Below, one piece after another: positions 1 to 8,636 of a stretch of 64,000 bases of DNA. Numbering within the stretch: the stretch's first letter is position 1; the number at the start of each line of letters is the position of its first letter. The DNA is taken from positions 1,364,001 to 1,428,000 of the forward strand of contig NZ_JAAGOY010000004.1 in assembly GCF_010500215.1 (NCBI RefSeq), in the 5' to 3' direction. Source of the stretch: Aliiroseovarius sp. PrR006. GTDB taxonomy: Bacteria; Pseudomonadota; Alphaproteobacteria; Rhodobacterales; Rhodobacteraceae. Under the pieces are notes generated by a model that did no database searches, had not been told where the DNA came from, and saw nothing but the letters and a program-made list of their open reading frames with translations. Made by a program: the position numbers and the translations under genes.

Positions 1-114
1 GGTGTCCAGACTGTCCCCGAACAAGGTCTTGGACATCTGGATCTCATTTTCGGAGAGAGGGCGCGAACAGGCGGTTAAACAGACCAGCGCGACAAGGGCG
101 GTGGGTTTCAGCAT
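1..114 (-). CDS. Lipoprotein, N-terminal 38 residues (runs off window)
   Basis: The reverse strand starts ATG at 114-112, two bases after the stop of the upstream gene, and stays open to the window edge. The visible peptide begins MLKPTALVALVCLTAC, a short Lys-containing signal sequence ending in a lipobox (LTAC), so Cys16 is the likely lipidated residue and the product should sit in a membrane facing the periplasm. The mature part starts SRPLSENEIQMSK. I do not recognise the family. It is the last visible gene of a three-gene minus-strand operon with the four-TM protein and the 2-hydroxyacid dehydrogenase. Being so short, the function stays open. Confidence 0.75.
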   Translation of the reverse strand, partial: MLKPTALVALVCLTACSRPLSENEIQMSKTLFGDSLDT

Positions 115-115
115 G

Positions 116-649
116 CTACTGCCCCTCAGAGGGTGCCTTGAAAGCTTTCCGACGTGCTGCGCGCACCTGCGCCCCCACATAGATAAGCCCGACCACCAAC
201 CCGATCATTCCCGCCATATACGAGGTGTCATGCATCATCGCCGCACGGCCATATCCGATGGGGTCCTTGGCCGCCGCAGGTACTGGGATATGCTCCATCG
301 GCGGATCAAAGGCGAGACTCACCAAGCCCAGCGCCAGCGTGATCGCGACCACCAGAAACGCCGCCCGCAGAAACACGCGCCATGCCTGTGTAGATGACGG
401 GATCCCCAGTGACATGACGGCGATCGGAATGCCGATCACCAGCCCCATCCACCAGCTGGCCTGCCAGCCGACATAACCCGCGCCAACCCGGCTTTGCAAA
501 AGCTCCGGGATGCGGAATTGCGGAAATTTCAGAGCGTAGAAATAGTCCGGCCCGACCGTGAAGCTGATCTGGTTGTGCACAATGCCATAGACACCGGCCA
601 GAACACAGGCGAAGCCTACCATCACGGGAAGGGCCAGAAGGCGGCGCAT
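116..649 (-). CDS. Four-TM membrane protein of unknown function
   Basis: This 177-residue protein has four hydrophobic segments at about residues 5-25, 66-83, 92-114 and 145-165, and ends in a basic tail (RAARRKAF), so it should be an integral inner-membrane protein. The ATG lies six bases downstream of the 2-hydroxyacid dehydrogenase stop, and its TAG at 118-116 is followed almost at once by the start of a lipoprotein, so the three are probably co-transcribed. The acidic/proline-rich loop between TM3 and TM4 (DPPMEHIPVP) is notable, but I see no catalytic or transport motif. Family not recognised. Confidence 0.75.
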   Translation of the reverse strand: MRRLLALPVMVGFACVLAGVYGIVHNQISFTVGPDYFYALKFPQFRIPELLQSRVGAGYVGWQASWWMGLVIGIPIAVMSLGIPSSTQAWRVFLRAAFLVVAITLALGLVSLAFDPPMEHIPVPAAAKDPIGYGRAAMMHDTSYMAGMIGLVVGLIYVGAQVRAARRKAFKAPSEGQ

Positions 650-655
650 ACCGGG

Positions 656-1642
656 TCAGAGCATTCCGGGCACGACCTGATCGGGCGGACGGTGACCGTC
701 GGCGAAGGTCTTGATGTTGATCAGAACCTTCTCGCCCATCTCGACGCGCCCTTCGACCGTCGCCGATCCCATATGCGGCAGAGCCACGACATTGGGCAGA
801 TCGCGCAGACGGGGATTAATTTCGTTGCCGTGTTCATACACGTCCAGACCAGCGCCGGCGATCTCGCCCGCGCGCAACATCCGGGTCAGCGCGTTTTCAT
901 CAATCACCTCCCCGCGCGAGGTGTTCACGATCACCGCATCCGGCTTCATCAGCTTAAGGCGCCGTGCGTTCATCAGGTGAAAGGTCGACGGCGTGTGCGG
1001 GCAGTTGATCGACAGGATGTCCATCCGCGCAACCATCTGATCGAGGCTTTCCCAATAGGTCGCCTCGAATTGCTCTTCGATCTGCGGATGCAGACGTTTG
1101 CGGTTATGGTAATGCACCTGCATCCCAAAAGCGCGTGCACGGGCGGCGACGGCCTGACCGATGCGACCCATGCCCAGAATGCCCACGCGGCGCCCTTGAA
1201 TACGGCGGCCCAGCATGGCTGTAGGCGACCAGCCCTCCCATTCACCGGATGCCATCATGCGAATACCTTCCGGGAAACGGCGAGTAACGGCGAGAATCAG
1301 CGCGATGGCCATATCCGCCGTGTCATCGGCCGAGACGCCCGGCGTGTTGGATACCAGAATGCCGCGCTGACGGGCCGATCCGACATCAATGTGGTCCACA
1401 CCTGCGCCATAGTTGGCGATTAAACGCAGACGTTCGCCGGCGCCCGCCAACATATTGGCATCAATTCGGTCGTTGATGGTCGGCACCAGCACGTCGCAAC
1501 GCTTCATCGCGTCGGCAAGCTCGGCTTGGCTCATCGGTTTGTCATCGTCTCGAAGCTCGACATCAAACAGTTCCATCATCCGGGTCTCGACAACCTCGGG
1601 CAACCGTCGCGTCACGACAACACTTAGACGTTCAGCACTCAT
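656..1642 (-). CDS. D-isomer-specific 2-hydroxyacid dehydrogenase (glyoxylate/hydroxypyruvate reductase-like)
   Basis: The 328-residue cytosolic NAD(P)-dependent oxidoreductase has the family layout: an N-terminal catalytic half with ANYGAGVDHID, a Rossmann NAD domain with GMGRIG (about residue 157), the catalytic Arg in NTSRGEVID, the Glu of the GLDVYE region and the His in LPHMGSAT. It probably reduces glyoxylate or hydroxypyruvate to glycolate or glycerate, or runs the reverse reaction; the exact substrate cannot be read from sequence. The ATG at 1642 follows a good ribosome site (GGGAGG). It leads a small operon with the four-TM protein and the lipoprotein downstream. Length is normal for the family. 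Confidence 0.9.
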   Translation of the reverse strand: MSAERLSVVVTRRLPEVVETRMMELFDVELRDDDKPMSQAELADAMKRCDVLVPTINDRIDANMLAGAGERLRLIANYGAGVDHIDVGSARQRGILVSNTPGVSADDTADMAIALILAVTRRFPEGIRMMASGEWEGWSPTAMLGRRIQGRRVGILGMGRIGQAVAARARAFGMQVHYHNRKRLHPQIEEQFEATYWESLDQMVARMDILSINCPHTPSTFHLMNARRLKLMKPDAVIVNTSRGEVIDENALTRMLRAGEIAGAGLDVYEHGNEINPRLRDLPNVVALPHMGSATVEGRVEMGEKVLINIKTFADGHRPPDQVVPGML

Positions 1643-1776
1643 GCCAGCCCTCCCTGCGGGTTTTCTTTTGCGCGTGTCCCTGACAAAGTGACAAGGAACG
1701 AGGCAAGGTACAAGCTCTCTCCGGATCGCAGACGAAATAAAATTGCGCGGGCGGTGTTGGGCAGCAGGAGATCACT

Positions 1777-2310
1777 GTGCGTTTTCGATTTGGCATCCGT
1801 TTTGCGGCTTCCGTTCTGGCTGTGTGCTTGGCCACGCAGGTAGGGCATGCGCAGTCTGATACAACACCCGAGGCCGCACCGGAACGCGGCGCAGTCACCA
1901 ACCTACCGATTCCCCGCTTCGTGTCCCTAAAAGGGTCCGAAGGTAACGTGCGCCGGGGACCATCGCTGCGCCACCGGATCGACTGGGTCTTCAAACAGCG
2001 CGGCATGCCCTTGCGCGTCATTGGAGAGTTCGAACATTGGCGTCAGGTGCAGGACCGTGACGGCGTCGGCGGCTGGGTACACTACTCACTTCTGTCGGGC
2101 GCGCGGACGGCGATTGTGGATCAGGATTTGATGCCGCTTTACGGCCGCGCCGACCCCGAAAGCCAGATCAACGCTTATCTTGAGGCCGGCGTGATCGCGC
2201 GGATCGAAAGCTGCGGGCCGGTCTGGTGTCGCCTGAAGGCCGACGGTATTCGTGGGTGGACGACCAAAGAAACCATCTGGGGCGTTGGCTCGGACGAAGA
2301 GATCAAGTAG
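1777..2310 (+). CDS. Exported SH3-domain protein
   Basis: The protein (177 aa) starts with GTG at 1777, eight bases after AGGAG; no ATG in frame gives a better start. Residues 1-25 form a signal peptide ending VGHAQ, so the protein is periplasmic. Two bacterial SH3-like modules follow: NVRRGPSLRHRID...GGWVHYSLLSG (about 51-105) and a second around 112-170 ending GIRGWTTKETIWGV. Such modules usually bind peptidoglycan or act as envelope scaffolds; no enzymatic domain is present. It is divergent from the 2-hydroxyacid dehydrogenase and is followed 45 bases later by the cation exporter. The spacer before that gene contains the palindrome GCCCACGTGGGC. Confidence 0.8.
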   Translation: MRFRFGIRFAASVLAVCLATQVGHAQSDTTPEAAPERGAVTNLPIPRFVSLKGSEGNVRRGPSLRHRIDWVFKQRGMPLRVIGEFEHWRQVQDRDGVGGWVHYSLLSGARTAIVDQDLMPLYGRADPESQINAYLEAGVIARIESCGPVWCRLKADGIRGWTTKETIWGVGSDEEIK

Positions 2311-2355
2311 CGGTCGCAACTTGCACACCCCGCCCACGTGGGCTAGCCCAGACAT

Positions 2356-3267
2356 ATGAACAAACCTGAAAGCACCAGATTGAACCTGTCGGCGGGCGCT
2401 GCCTCGGCACTTGTTGCCGTGACGCTTGTGGCGCTGAAGCTGTGGGCGCTAGGCGAAACGCAGGCCCTGTCCGTGGCTGCATCGCTGGCCGACAGCGCGA
2501 TGGACCTTATGGTGTCACTGGGGGCGTTGGCAGCGATCTGGTACGCCTCGCGCCCAGCGGATAAGGATCACGCCTTTGGCCATTCCTCGGCCGAGGATCT
2601 GGCAGCGTTGGGCCAAAGCCTGTTCATTCTGGTCTCGGCCGGGATCATTGCATGGGCGGCCGTGGCACGGCTGTTGTCGGGCGAGCCCGCCCCTATCATG
2701 TCCCATGAAAGCGGGATCTTTGTGATGGTCGTGTCCATCGTGCTGACGCTTGCGCTGGTCCTGTGGCAACGCCACGTGGCCACACGCACGGGGTCTGCCG
2801 TGGTGAAGGCGGATAGCCTCCATTATCTAGGCGACCTCATCCCCAATATCGGTGCGATCCTGTCGCTCTGGGCGGCTGCGTGGTTCGGGATGGAGCAGAT
2901 TGATAGCGTCGTCGCCATTGGTGCCGCGATCATGCTGGCGGTAGGTGCGCTGCGTATCTTCAAAACTGCGTGGGACGGATTGATGGACCGCGCCGCAGAT
3001 CCGGCCGTGATTGCAGGGGTCGAGGCCATCGCCCGCGACCATCCCGGCATCCACGGGTTTCACGATCTGAAGACCCGCCGGTCAGGCTCGATCACCTTTA
3101 TCAATATGCATATCGAACTGGATGGCACGCAAACGCTGGACCAAGCGCATTCTATCGGCGCCAGCCTACGCCGCACCATTCTGCATGCTTACCCGAACAC
3201 CGATGTTCTGATCCACAAGGATCCGGTGGGGGTCGAAACGCATCCGGACGACCCCCAGAAAGCTTAA
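2356..3267 (+). CDS. fieF: Cation diffusion facilitator (FieF-like) metal exporter
   Basis: This 303-residue inner-membrane protein has six predicted TM segments and the paired metal-site motifs of the CDF family: DxxxD in TM2 (ADSAMDLM) and HxxxD in TM5 (DSLHYLGD). A cytosolic C-terminal domain follows, with the regulatory HGFHDLKTRRSG stretch and LIHKDPVG near the end. CDF proteins exchange cytosolic Zn2+ or Fe2+ for protons; the DxxxD/HxxxD pattern fits the FieF-type branch, but the metal is an inference. Its TAA (3265-3267) overlaps the TAA of the convergent M3 peptidase gene: the two stops share TTAA. Confidence 0.88.
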   Translation: MNKPESTRLNLSAGAASALVAVTLVALKLWALGETQALSVAASLADSAMDLMVSLGALAAIWYASRPADKDHAFGHSSAEDLAALGQSLFILVSAGIIAWAAVARLLSGEPAPIMSHESGIFVMVVSIVLTLALVLWQRHVATRTGSAVVKADSLHYLGDLIPNIGAILSLWAAAWFGMEQIDSVVAIGAAIMLAVGALRIFKTAWDGLMDRAADPAVIAGVEAIARDHPGIHGFHDLKTRRSGSITFINMHIELDGTQTLDQAHSIGASLRRTILHAYPNTDVLIHKDPVGVETHPDDPQKA

Positions 3268-5282
3268 GTCAACCCGCGCCCCTTCAACAGCGGCTCAACG
3301 CCGGGCAAACGTCCACGGAAGGCAGTGTACAGGTCTGCTGCATCCACCGATCCGCCTTTCGACAGGATATGCTCCTCCAGCTTCTCGGCCATTGCCGGGT
3401 CGAACGCATCGCCCGTTTCGGTAAAAGCGTCGAATGCGTCAGCGTCCATGACCTCGGACCACATATAGCTGTAGTAGCCCGACGAATATCCGTCGCCTGC
3501 AAAGACATGGGCAAACTGCGGGGTGGCGTGGCGCATGCGGATCGCAGCGGGCATGCCGATGCGGTCGAGCGTTGCGGCCTGCGCCTCCATCGGATCAGCG
3601 GGCGCTGCACCGTCGTGAAAGTCCAGATCGACAATGGCCGAGGACAGGAATTCGACCGTCTGGAACCCGGTGTCGTGTGTGGACGCGGCCAGCAATCTGT
3701 CCAACAGCGCAGTCGGCATCGCCTCGCCCGTTTTCGCATGGGTGGCGAACTTGCCCAGCACCTCGGGCACTTCCAACCAGTGTTCGTAAAGCTGGCTGGG
3801 CAGCTCGACAAAGTCCCGCGCGACGGATGTGCCCGAGATCGACGGGTATGTCACATCGGACAGCATTTGGTGCAGCGCGTGACCGAACTCGTGGAACAGG
3901 GTCCGCGCGTCATCCCACGACAAAAGACCGGGCTGGCCGTCCTCGGGCTTGGCAAAGTTGCAGACATTGACCACGATGGGGCGAATGTCGCCCGCCAGTT
4001 TCTGCTGGCTGCGCATGGCCGAACACCACGCACCGGATCGCTTCGAACCACGCGCGAAGTAGTCGCCCACGAACACCGCGATGTGCTGGCCATTGCGGGT
4101 CACTTCCCACGCGCGGGCGTCAGGGTGATAGAACGTCACGTCCAAAGGCGCGAACTCCAGCCCGAATAGGCGGTTGGCGGTGTCAAACGACGCCTCGATC
4201 ATCCGGTCGAGCTGAAGGAACGGTTTGATCTCGGCCTCGTCCAGATCGTGCTCGGCCTCACGCCGACGTTCCGCGTAAAAGTGCCAATCCCACGGCTCCA
4301 GATCACCATTATGGCCGTCCGCGTGCAGCATCTCGGTCATACGGAGCGCATCCTTATTGGCCGCGTCTCGGGCCGGTTCCCAGACCTGCATCAGCAGATC
4401 GCGTACACGGTCGGGCGTTCCTGCCATCTCGGTCTCCAACTTGAATGCCGCGAAACTGTCATAGCCCAACAGACGCGCGCGTTCTTCGCGCAGAGACAGC
4501 GTTTCAGCGGCAATCGCACGGTTGTCGGTGTCACCTCCATTCGCGCCACGCGCGGTATAGGCCTTATACGCTTTCTGGCGCAGATCGCGGCGGGTGGAAT
4601 GCTGCAAGAACGGCGTGATGACCGAGCGCGAGAGCGTCACGGCAGGTCCGTCCACTCCTTTTTCTGCCCCGGCTACCCGGGCAGCATCCAGCACGAAATC
4701 GGGCAACCCGTCCAGATCATCCGCCTCCAAGGGCATGAACCAGCTGCGCTCATCCGCCAGAAGGTTCTGGGTGAACTCGGTTCCTAGCGTGGCAAGCCGT
4801 TCAAGAACCTCTTTCAACCGATCCCGATCCGCGCCTTCCAACAGCGCGCCTGACCGTACGAAATTGCGACGGGTCAGCATCAGAACGCGCGCCTGTTCAT
4901 CAGTTAATCCTAGCGCGTCGCGCGACTGCCACAGCACTTCAACCCGCTGAAACAACTCCGCGTTCATCGACACCTCGGACGAAAACGCCGCGAGCAGAGG
5001 CGAAAACGTGCGCTGCAACTCTTCCCGTGCTGGGCTGCTGTCAGCACCCGCCACGTTGTAGAACACGCCGAGCACCCGGTCGAGCGGCGCATCCGCAAGC
5101 TCCAACGCCTCGATCGTGTTGGCAAAACTCGGCGCATCCGGGTTGTCTGTGATCGCCGCAATCGCCGCACGGGTGTCGTCCAATGCAACGTGGAAAGCCG
5201 GCTCGAAATCGGCATCCGTGATCAGGTCAAACGGCGGCAGCTCAAAGGGCGTGTCCCAAGCGGACAGAAGCGGGTTGGTCAT
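3264..5282 (-). CDS. M3 family metallopeptidase (oligopeptidase A / dipeptidyl carboxypeptidase)
   Basis: This soluble zinc peptidase of 672 residues has the thimet-oligopeptidase signature HEFGHALH at about residue 463, where the two His and the Glu bind zinc and activate water, with the third ligand expected in the following helix. It degrades short peptides, including signal-peptide fragments, in the cytosol. I start it at ATG 5282 (MTNPLLSAWD), which has AGGAG five bases upstream; an upstream in-frame start at 5315 lacks such a site. Prlc and Dcp are both about 680 residues, and sequence alone does not separate them here. It follows the ACT-domain gene by 54 bases. Confidence 0.9.
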   Translation of the reverse strand: MTNPLLSAWDTPFELPPFDLITDADFEPAFHVALDDTRAAIAAITDNPDAPSFANTIEALELADAPLDRVLGVFYNVAGADSSPAREELQRTFSPLLAAFSSEVSMNAELFQRVEVLWQSRDALGLTDEQARVLMLTRRNFVRSGALLEGADRDRLKEVLERLATLGTEFTQNLLADERSWFMPLEADDLDGLPDFVLDAARVAGAEKGVDGPAVTLSRSVITPFLQHSTRRDLRQKAYKAYTARGANGGDTDNRAIAAETLSLREERARLLGYDSFAAFKLETEMAGTPDRVRDLLMQVWEPARDAANKDALRMTEMLHADGHNGDLEPWDWHFYAERRREAEHDLDEAEIKPFLQLDRMIEASFDTANRLFGLEFAPLDVTFYHPDARAWEVTRNGQHIAVFVGDYFARGSKRSGAWCSAMRSQQKLAGDIRPIVVNVCNFAKPEDGQPGLLSWDDARTLFHEFGHALHQMLSDVTYPSISGTSVARDFVELPSQLYEHWLEVPEVLGKFATHAKTGEAMPTALLDRLLAASTHDTGFQTVEFLSSAIVDLDFHDGAAPADPMEAQAATLDRIGMPAAIRMRHATPQFAHVFAGDGYSSGYYSYMWSEVMDADAFDAFTETGDAFDPAMAEKLEEHILSKGGSVDAADLYTAFRGRLPGVEPLLKGRGLT

Positions 5283-5336
5283 GGGGATCTCCTTTGAGGG
5301 AAAGCTAGGGGGCAAGGATGGGGAAGGAAGGGGTGT

Positions 5337-5732
5337 TCAGCGTTGTGACATGGCCTTTAGGACGTTCATGGCGTCCTCCTGGCGTCCATCCGGCACAAAC
5401 AAATGGTCATGAAAAAATCCAGAGACGGGATTTACGCCCATGTCATACTTTGCAAGCTCAGTGGCTATTCGAGCCATGAAGCCAACCGCTTCAAGCGACG
5501 AATGAATATTAAGAGTGATCATACGACACGGAAATTCATAGGGCAGCCCAAGCTTTTCCGCTTCGGACTTCAGCAAGATATAAGTGGTGCCTTCCGCCTC
5601 TTTGAAAGTCATACGAGGTTCGATGTCGGGCAGTGGTTGATCCGGCTGGACAGTCACAAACACATACAATCCATCAACTAGAACTGCCGACATGGACTTA
5701 ATCAGTTCGTCTAGATTGGTTTCACCACTCAT
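5337..5732 (-). CDS. ACT-domain protein (COG3602 / DUF3255-like)
   Basis: The 131-residue product begins MSGETNLDELIKSM and resembles the small ACT-fold proteins of COG3602: an N-terminal half with DGLYVFVTVQP and a C-terminal ACT-like half with LEAVGFMARIATELAK and the FFHDHLFVP segment. These are thought to be amino-acid-binding regulatory proteins, but no partner is known. I chose ATG at 5732 because GGAGG sits eight bases upstream; a TTG 15 bases earlier would place that site inside the gene. The region is slightly more AT-rich than its neighbours. Function beyond the fold is not assigned. Confidence 0.75.
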   Translation of the reverse strand: MSGETNLDELIKSMSAVLVDGLYVFVTVQPDQPLPDIEPRMTFKEAEGTTYILLKSEAEKLGLPYEFPCRMITLNIHSSLEAVGFMARIATELAKYDMGVNPVSGFFHDHLFVPDGRQEDAMNVLKAMSQR

Positions 5733-5823
5733 CTCGACGACCTCCAATGATTAGATTTTGAACAGTATTATGCTACGGTACGGCATAGGTGACGATTTGA
5801 ACGGGAAGACGTCCCGAACCCTC

Positions 5824-6855
5824 TCACCCACAACATGGACACCCCTCGCGCCGCTTCGTCTTGATCACCCGCGTCTCGGCATACATCGCGTCATAGATCA
5901 GCATTCGGCCGCGCAGCCCCTCGCCCGCGCCGGTGATCTCTTTCACCGCTTCGGTCGCCATGATGCCGCCGATGATGGCGGGCAGCGGGCCAACAACGCC
6001 CGCTTCAGAGCAGCTTGGGGCCAGCCCGGCTGCAGGAGCTTCGGGAAAGATGCATTGATAGCAGGGCGCGCCATTGGCCGGATCGAACGTGGATACCTGC
6101 CCTTCCCACTGACTGAGCGCGCCACCGATGACGGGCTTGCCCAGTTTGGCGGCGACGCGGTTCACCAGATAGCGCGTCTCGAAATTGTCCGAGCCTTCGA
6201 GGATCAGGTCGTAGTCTGCCAGCAGATCATCAGCGACGTCCTCGGTCAGACGGCGATTATACGGGCGCACCTCAATGGCAGGATTTTGCGCCTTCATCGC
6301 GGCCTCGGCCGAGAAGACTTTGGGGATGCCGATGTCGGCATCACGGTGGATCACTTGCCGCTGCAGGTTCGAGTTATCGACCACGTCGTCGTCAATCACG
6401 CCGATAGTACCGACCCCTGCCGCCGCCAGATAGAGCAGCACCGGCGAGCCAAGCCCCCCAGCCCCGATGACCAGGACCTTGGCCTCTTTCAGCGCCACCT
6501 GCCCCGGCCCGCCGATTTCGCGCAAGACGATGTGGCGGGCATAGCGGTCAATCTCGGTATCTGTGAAGGGGCCATCATCCTCGTCAGGCGTCGGCGCATC
6601 GGGCACGCGGGATTTCAGCCACGCCAAACCACGCCCGTAAAGCGCAGCCAAACCGATCGCCGCAAAAAACACCGCCCAGATGGTGAAATTGCCACCCAAA
6701 CCGGCAGCGATGGGATTGCCCGCAGGCAGGACCGCGAAGCTCAGAAGAACCACTACCGCCAGCAGCCCGGTCAAATACCAGCGCTGCACCTTGGAGAACC
6801 GCATATACGCGCCGCCCAACCAGATCAGAGCCAATGTCAGAAGAACCCACGCCAT
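5824..6855 (-). CDS. MoeB/ThiF-family adenylyltransferase with an N-terminal membrane anchor
   Basis: The C-terminal 250 residues are an E1-like adenylating enzyme: the ATP loop GAGGLGSPVL, DDDVVDNSNLQRQ, the candidate thioester Cys in APSCSEAG, and two zinc CxxC pairs (CYQC and CPCC, the latter at the very C-terminus). Such enzymes adenylate the C-terminal Gly-Gly of MoaD or ThiS in molybdopterin or thiamine synthesis. About 85 N-terminal residues are unusual: three hydrophobic stretches (residues 2-15, 27-46 and 59-75) that should tether the enzyme to the inner membrane. The start is ATG 6855, one base after the dut stop; an open extension upstream overlaps dut and is ignored. Moco use fits with xdhABC in this window. 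Confidence 0.82.
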   Translation of the reverse strand: MAWVLLTLALIWLGGAYMRFSKVQRWYLTGLLAVVVLLSFAVLPAGNPIAAGLGGNFTIWAVFFAAIGLAALYGRGLAWLKSRVPDAPTPDEDDGPFTDTEIDRYARHIVLREIGGPGQVALKEAKVLVIGAGGLGSPVLLYLAAAGVGTIGVIDDDVVDNSNLQRQVIHRDADIGIPKVFSAEAAMKAQNPAIEVRPYNRRLTEDVADDLLADYDLILEGSDNFETRYLVNRVAAKLGKPVIGGALSQWEGQVSTFDPANGAPCYQCIFPEAPAAGLAPSCSEAGVVGPLPAIIGGIMATEAVKEITGAGEGLRGRMLIYDAMYAETRVIKTKRREGCPCCG

Positions 6856-6856
6856 A

Positions 6857-7321
6857 TCAGCCGCGCCCCGTGGAGCCGAACCCACCGGCTCCGCGCGAGG
6901 TGTCGCCCAGCACGTCCACTTGAACGTACTCCGCCTGCACCACGGGGGCAATCACGGCCTGCGCAATGCGCTCGCCATGACCGATGGTAAACGGCTCGGC
7001 CCCCAGATTGATCAAGATCACCCCAAGCGGCCCGCGATAATCACTGTCAATGGTGCCCGGCGCATTGGCCAGCGTCACGCCATGCTTGGCCGCCAACCCG
7101 GAACGCGGACGGATCTGCATTTCAAACCCATCCGGGATCTCAACACGCAGACCTGTCGGCACAATCCGCCGCTCCATCGGCGCCAGAACCCACCCCGCCG
7201 CACGATCCGCTTCGGGCAGATTGGCACGCAAATCAGCACCCGCTGCCCCGGCAGTCTCGTAGGACGGCAACACCACGGACACATCTGCGCCCTCTTCACG
7301 AACAACCTTGATCTGTGGCAT
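6857..7321 (-). CDS. dut: dUTP diphosphatase
   Basis: The 154-residue enzyme hydrolyses dUTP to dUMP and pyrophosphate, keeping uracil out of DNA and feeding dTMP synthesis. All five trimeric dUTPase motifs are visible: [21 protein letters not shown] (catalytic Asp), GERIAQ and the C-terminal GGFGSTG that closes over the active site. I start at ATG 7321 (MPQIKVV), which has GAGAGG upstream; an in-frame start four codons earlier would overlap that site. It lies between coaBC and the MoeB-like gene in one minus-strand run. A coaBC-dut pairing is common in proteobacteria. Confidence 0.95.
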   Translation of the reverse strand: MPQIKVVREEGADVSVVLPSYETAGAAGADLRANLPEADRAAGWVLAPMERRIVPTGLRVEIPDGFEMQIRPRSGLAAKHGVTLANAPGTIDSDYRGPLGVILINLGAEPFTIGHGERIAQAVIAPVVQAEYVQVDVLGDTSRGAGGFGSTGRG

Positions 7322-7330
7322 CGGCCCTCT

Positions 7331-7363
7331 CATTTTCTTGCTTCAAATATCCCCGCCGGAGGC
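7331..7363 (-). repeat. 3'-end repeat element, copy 1 (downstream of coaBC)
   Basis: Read on the minus strand this is GCCTCCGGCGGGGATATTT followed by GAAGCAAGAAAATG. It lies eight bases after the coaBC stop and just ahead of the dut start, whose ribosome site abuts it. It shares the core GGATATTTnnnnCAAGAAAA with five other copies in the window, all downstream of a gene in the same relative orientation. This copy has only a short inverted repeat (GCCTCCGGC) and no T-run. Confidence 0.7.
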
Positions 7364-7370
7364 ATGAAAT

Positions 7371-8570
7371 CTACTTCGCCAACGCATCCGCAATGCGCGC
7401 AGCCAGCTGACGGGCAACATCGTCCTTACCCATACGCGGCCAAACATCGACGCCGGTTTCAGAGATCAGCGTTACCGCATTCTCGGATCCGCCCATGATC
7501 CCGGTTTCCGGGCTGACATCATTGGCGACGATCCAGTCACAGCCTTTCCGCTCACGTTTCGCGGTGGCATTGGCCATGACGTCATCGGTTTCCGCGGCAA
7601 ATCCCACGACCAGCGGCGGACGACCTTTCTTCATCTTGGACACCTTGGCCAGAATGTCCGGATTCTCGGCAAACTTCAGAACCGGCATGCTGCCCTTGGC
7701 ATCTTTCTTGATCTTGCTATTCGACGCCGAGGCGACACGCCAGTCGGCCACAGCAGCGGCGAAGACCGCGGCATCAGCAGGAAGCGCAGCTTTCACGGCC
7801 TTCAACATCTCTTGCGCAGATTGCACCTTCACCACGGTCACGCCCTCAGGTGGGGGCACGTCCGCGGGACCGGTGACAAAGGTCACATCCGCACCAAGCG
7901 CGGCCAAGGCGCGGCCCAGCGCGGTGCCCTGCGCCCCCGATGATCGGTTGGCGATGTAGCGCACCGGATCAATCGGCTCATGCGTCGGGCCCGAGGTCAC
8001 AAGCACATGCTTGCCCTTCAAGGGTCCGTCCATCAGCGCCTCTTCAACGGCAGAGACAATTTCCAAAGGCTCAGACATCCGGCCCGGACCGTACTCGCCA
8101 CAGGCCATCGCGCCTTCGTTCGGGCCAACGAACAACACGCCGTCACCTTTCAAAGTCTCAACGTTGCGCTGGCAGGCCGGGTGCTCCCACATGCGCACGT
8201 TCATTGCGGGCGCGACCAGCACACGCTTGTCCGTCGCCATCAGAAGGGTCGAGGCCAGATCGTTCGCCAGCCCCCCCGCCATCTTGCCCAACAGGTCCGC
8301 CGTGGCGGGCGCGACCACCACCAGATCGGCAGCGCGGGACAGTTCGATATGGCCCATCTCGGCCTCGTCCGTCAGGTCAAACAGATCGGTATACACCTTG
8401 TTCGCCGCCAAACCGGACGCGGACAAGGGCGTCACGAATTCCTGCCCGGCTTTGGTGATCACGGGCGTCACCTCGGCCCCGCGTTCGCGCAGGCGTCGGA
8501 TCAGGTCCAAGGATTTAAAGGCAGCGATGCCGCCGCCGATGATCAGAAGGATGTGTTTGCCAGCCAGCAT
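7371..8570 (-). CDS. coaBC: Bifunctional phosphopantothenoylcysteine decarboxylase / phosphopantothenate-cysteine ligase
   Basis: The 399-residue flavoprotein carries out two consecutive steps of coenzyme A synthesis: joining cysteine to 4'-phosphopantothenate and decarboxylating the product. The CoaC half (1-190) shows the FMN-binding GGGIAAFKS at the N-terminus, APAMNVRMW, and ACGEYGPGRMSEP, which contains the reactive Cys of the substrate flap. The CoaB half (190-399) starts HVLVTSGPTHEPIDPVRYIANRS and contains GFAAETDD and the lysine-rich KMKKGRP segment. Both active sites look intact and the length matches E. coli Dfp (406 aa). It is followed by dut and preceded 66 bases upstream by the ChaN-like gene. 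Confidence 0.95.
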   Translation of the reverse strand: MLAGKHILLIIGGGIAAFKSLDLIRRLRERGAEVTPVITKAGQEFVTPLSASGLAANKVYTDLFDLTDEAEMGHIELSRAADLVVVAPATADLLGKMAGGLANDLASTLLMATDKRVLVAPAMNVRMWEHPACQRNVETLKGDGVLFVGPNEGAMACGEYGPGRMSEPLEIVSAVEEALMDGPLKGKHVLVTSGPTHEPIDPVRYIANRSSGAQGTALGRALAALGADVTFVTGPADVPPPEGVTVVKVQSAQEMLKAVKAALPADAAVFAAAVADWRVASASNSKIKKDAKGSMPVLKFAENPDILAKVSKMKKGRPPLVVGFAAETDDVMANATAKRERKGCDWIVANDVSPETGIMGGSENAVTLISETGVDVWPRMGKDDVARQLAARIADALAK

Positions 8571-8636
8571 GGGGATCCCCTTAGAAGTACAATCAAACAG
8601 TTACGGGAGCATGGCCTGCCTTTCAATGGGCAGGTT

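Noticed and set aside
2331-2342. Palindrome GCCCACGTGGGC before the cation exporter gene as an operator or terminator
   Set aside because: No T-run follows, there is no second copy, and a 12-bp palindrome alone is weak evidence.
3264-3267. Shared TTAA stop codons of the convergent cation exporter and M3 peptidase genes as a functional site
   Set aside because: Overlapping stops are common in compact genomes; nothing else marks the site.
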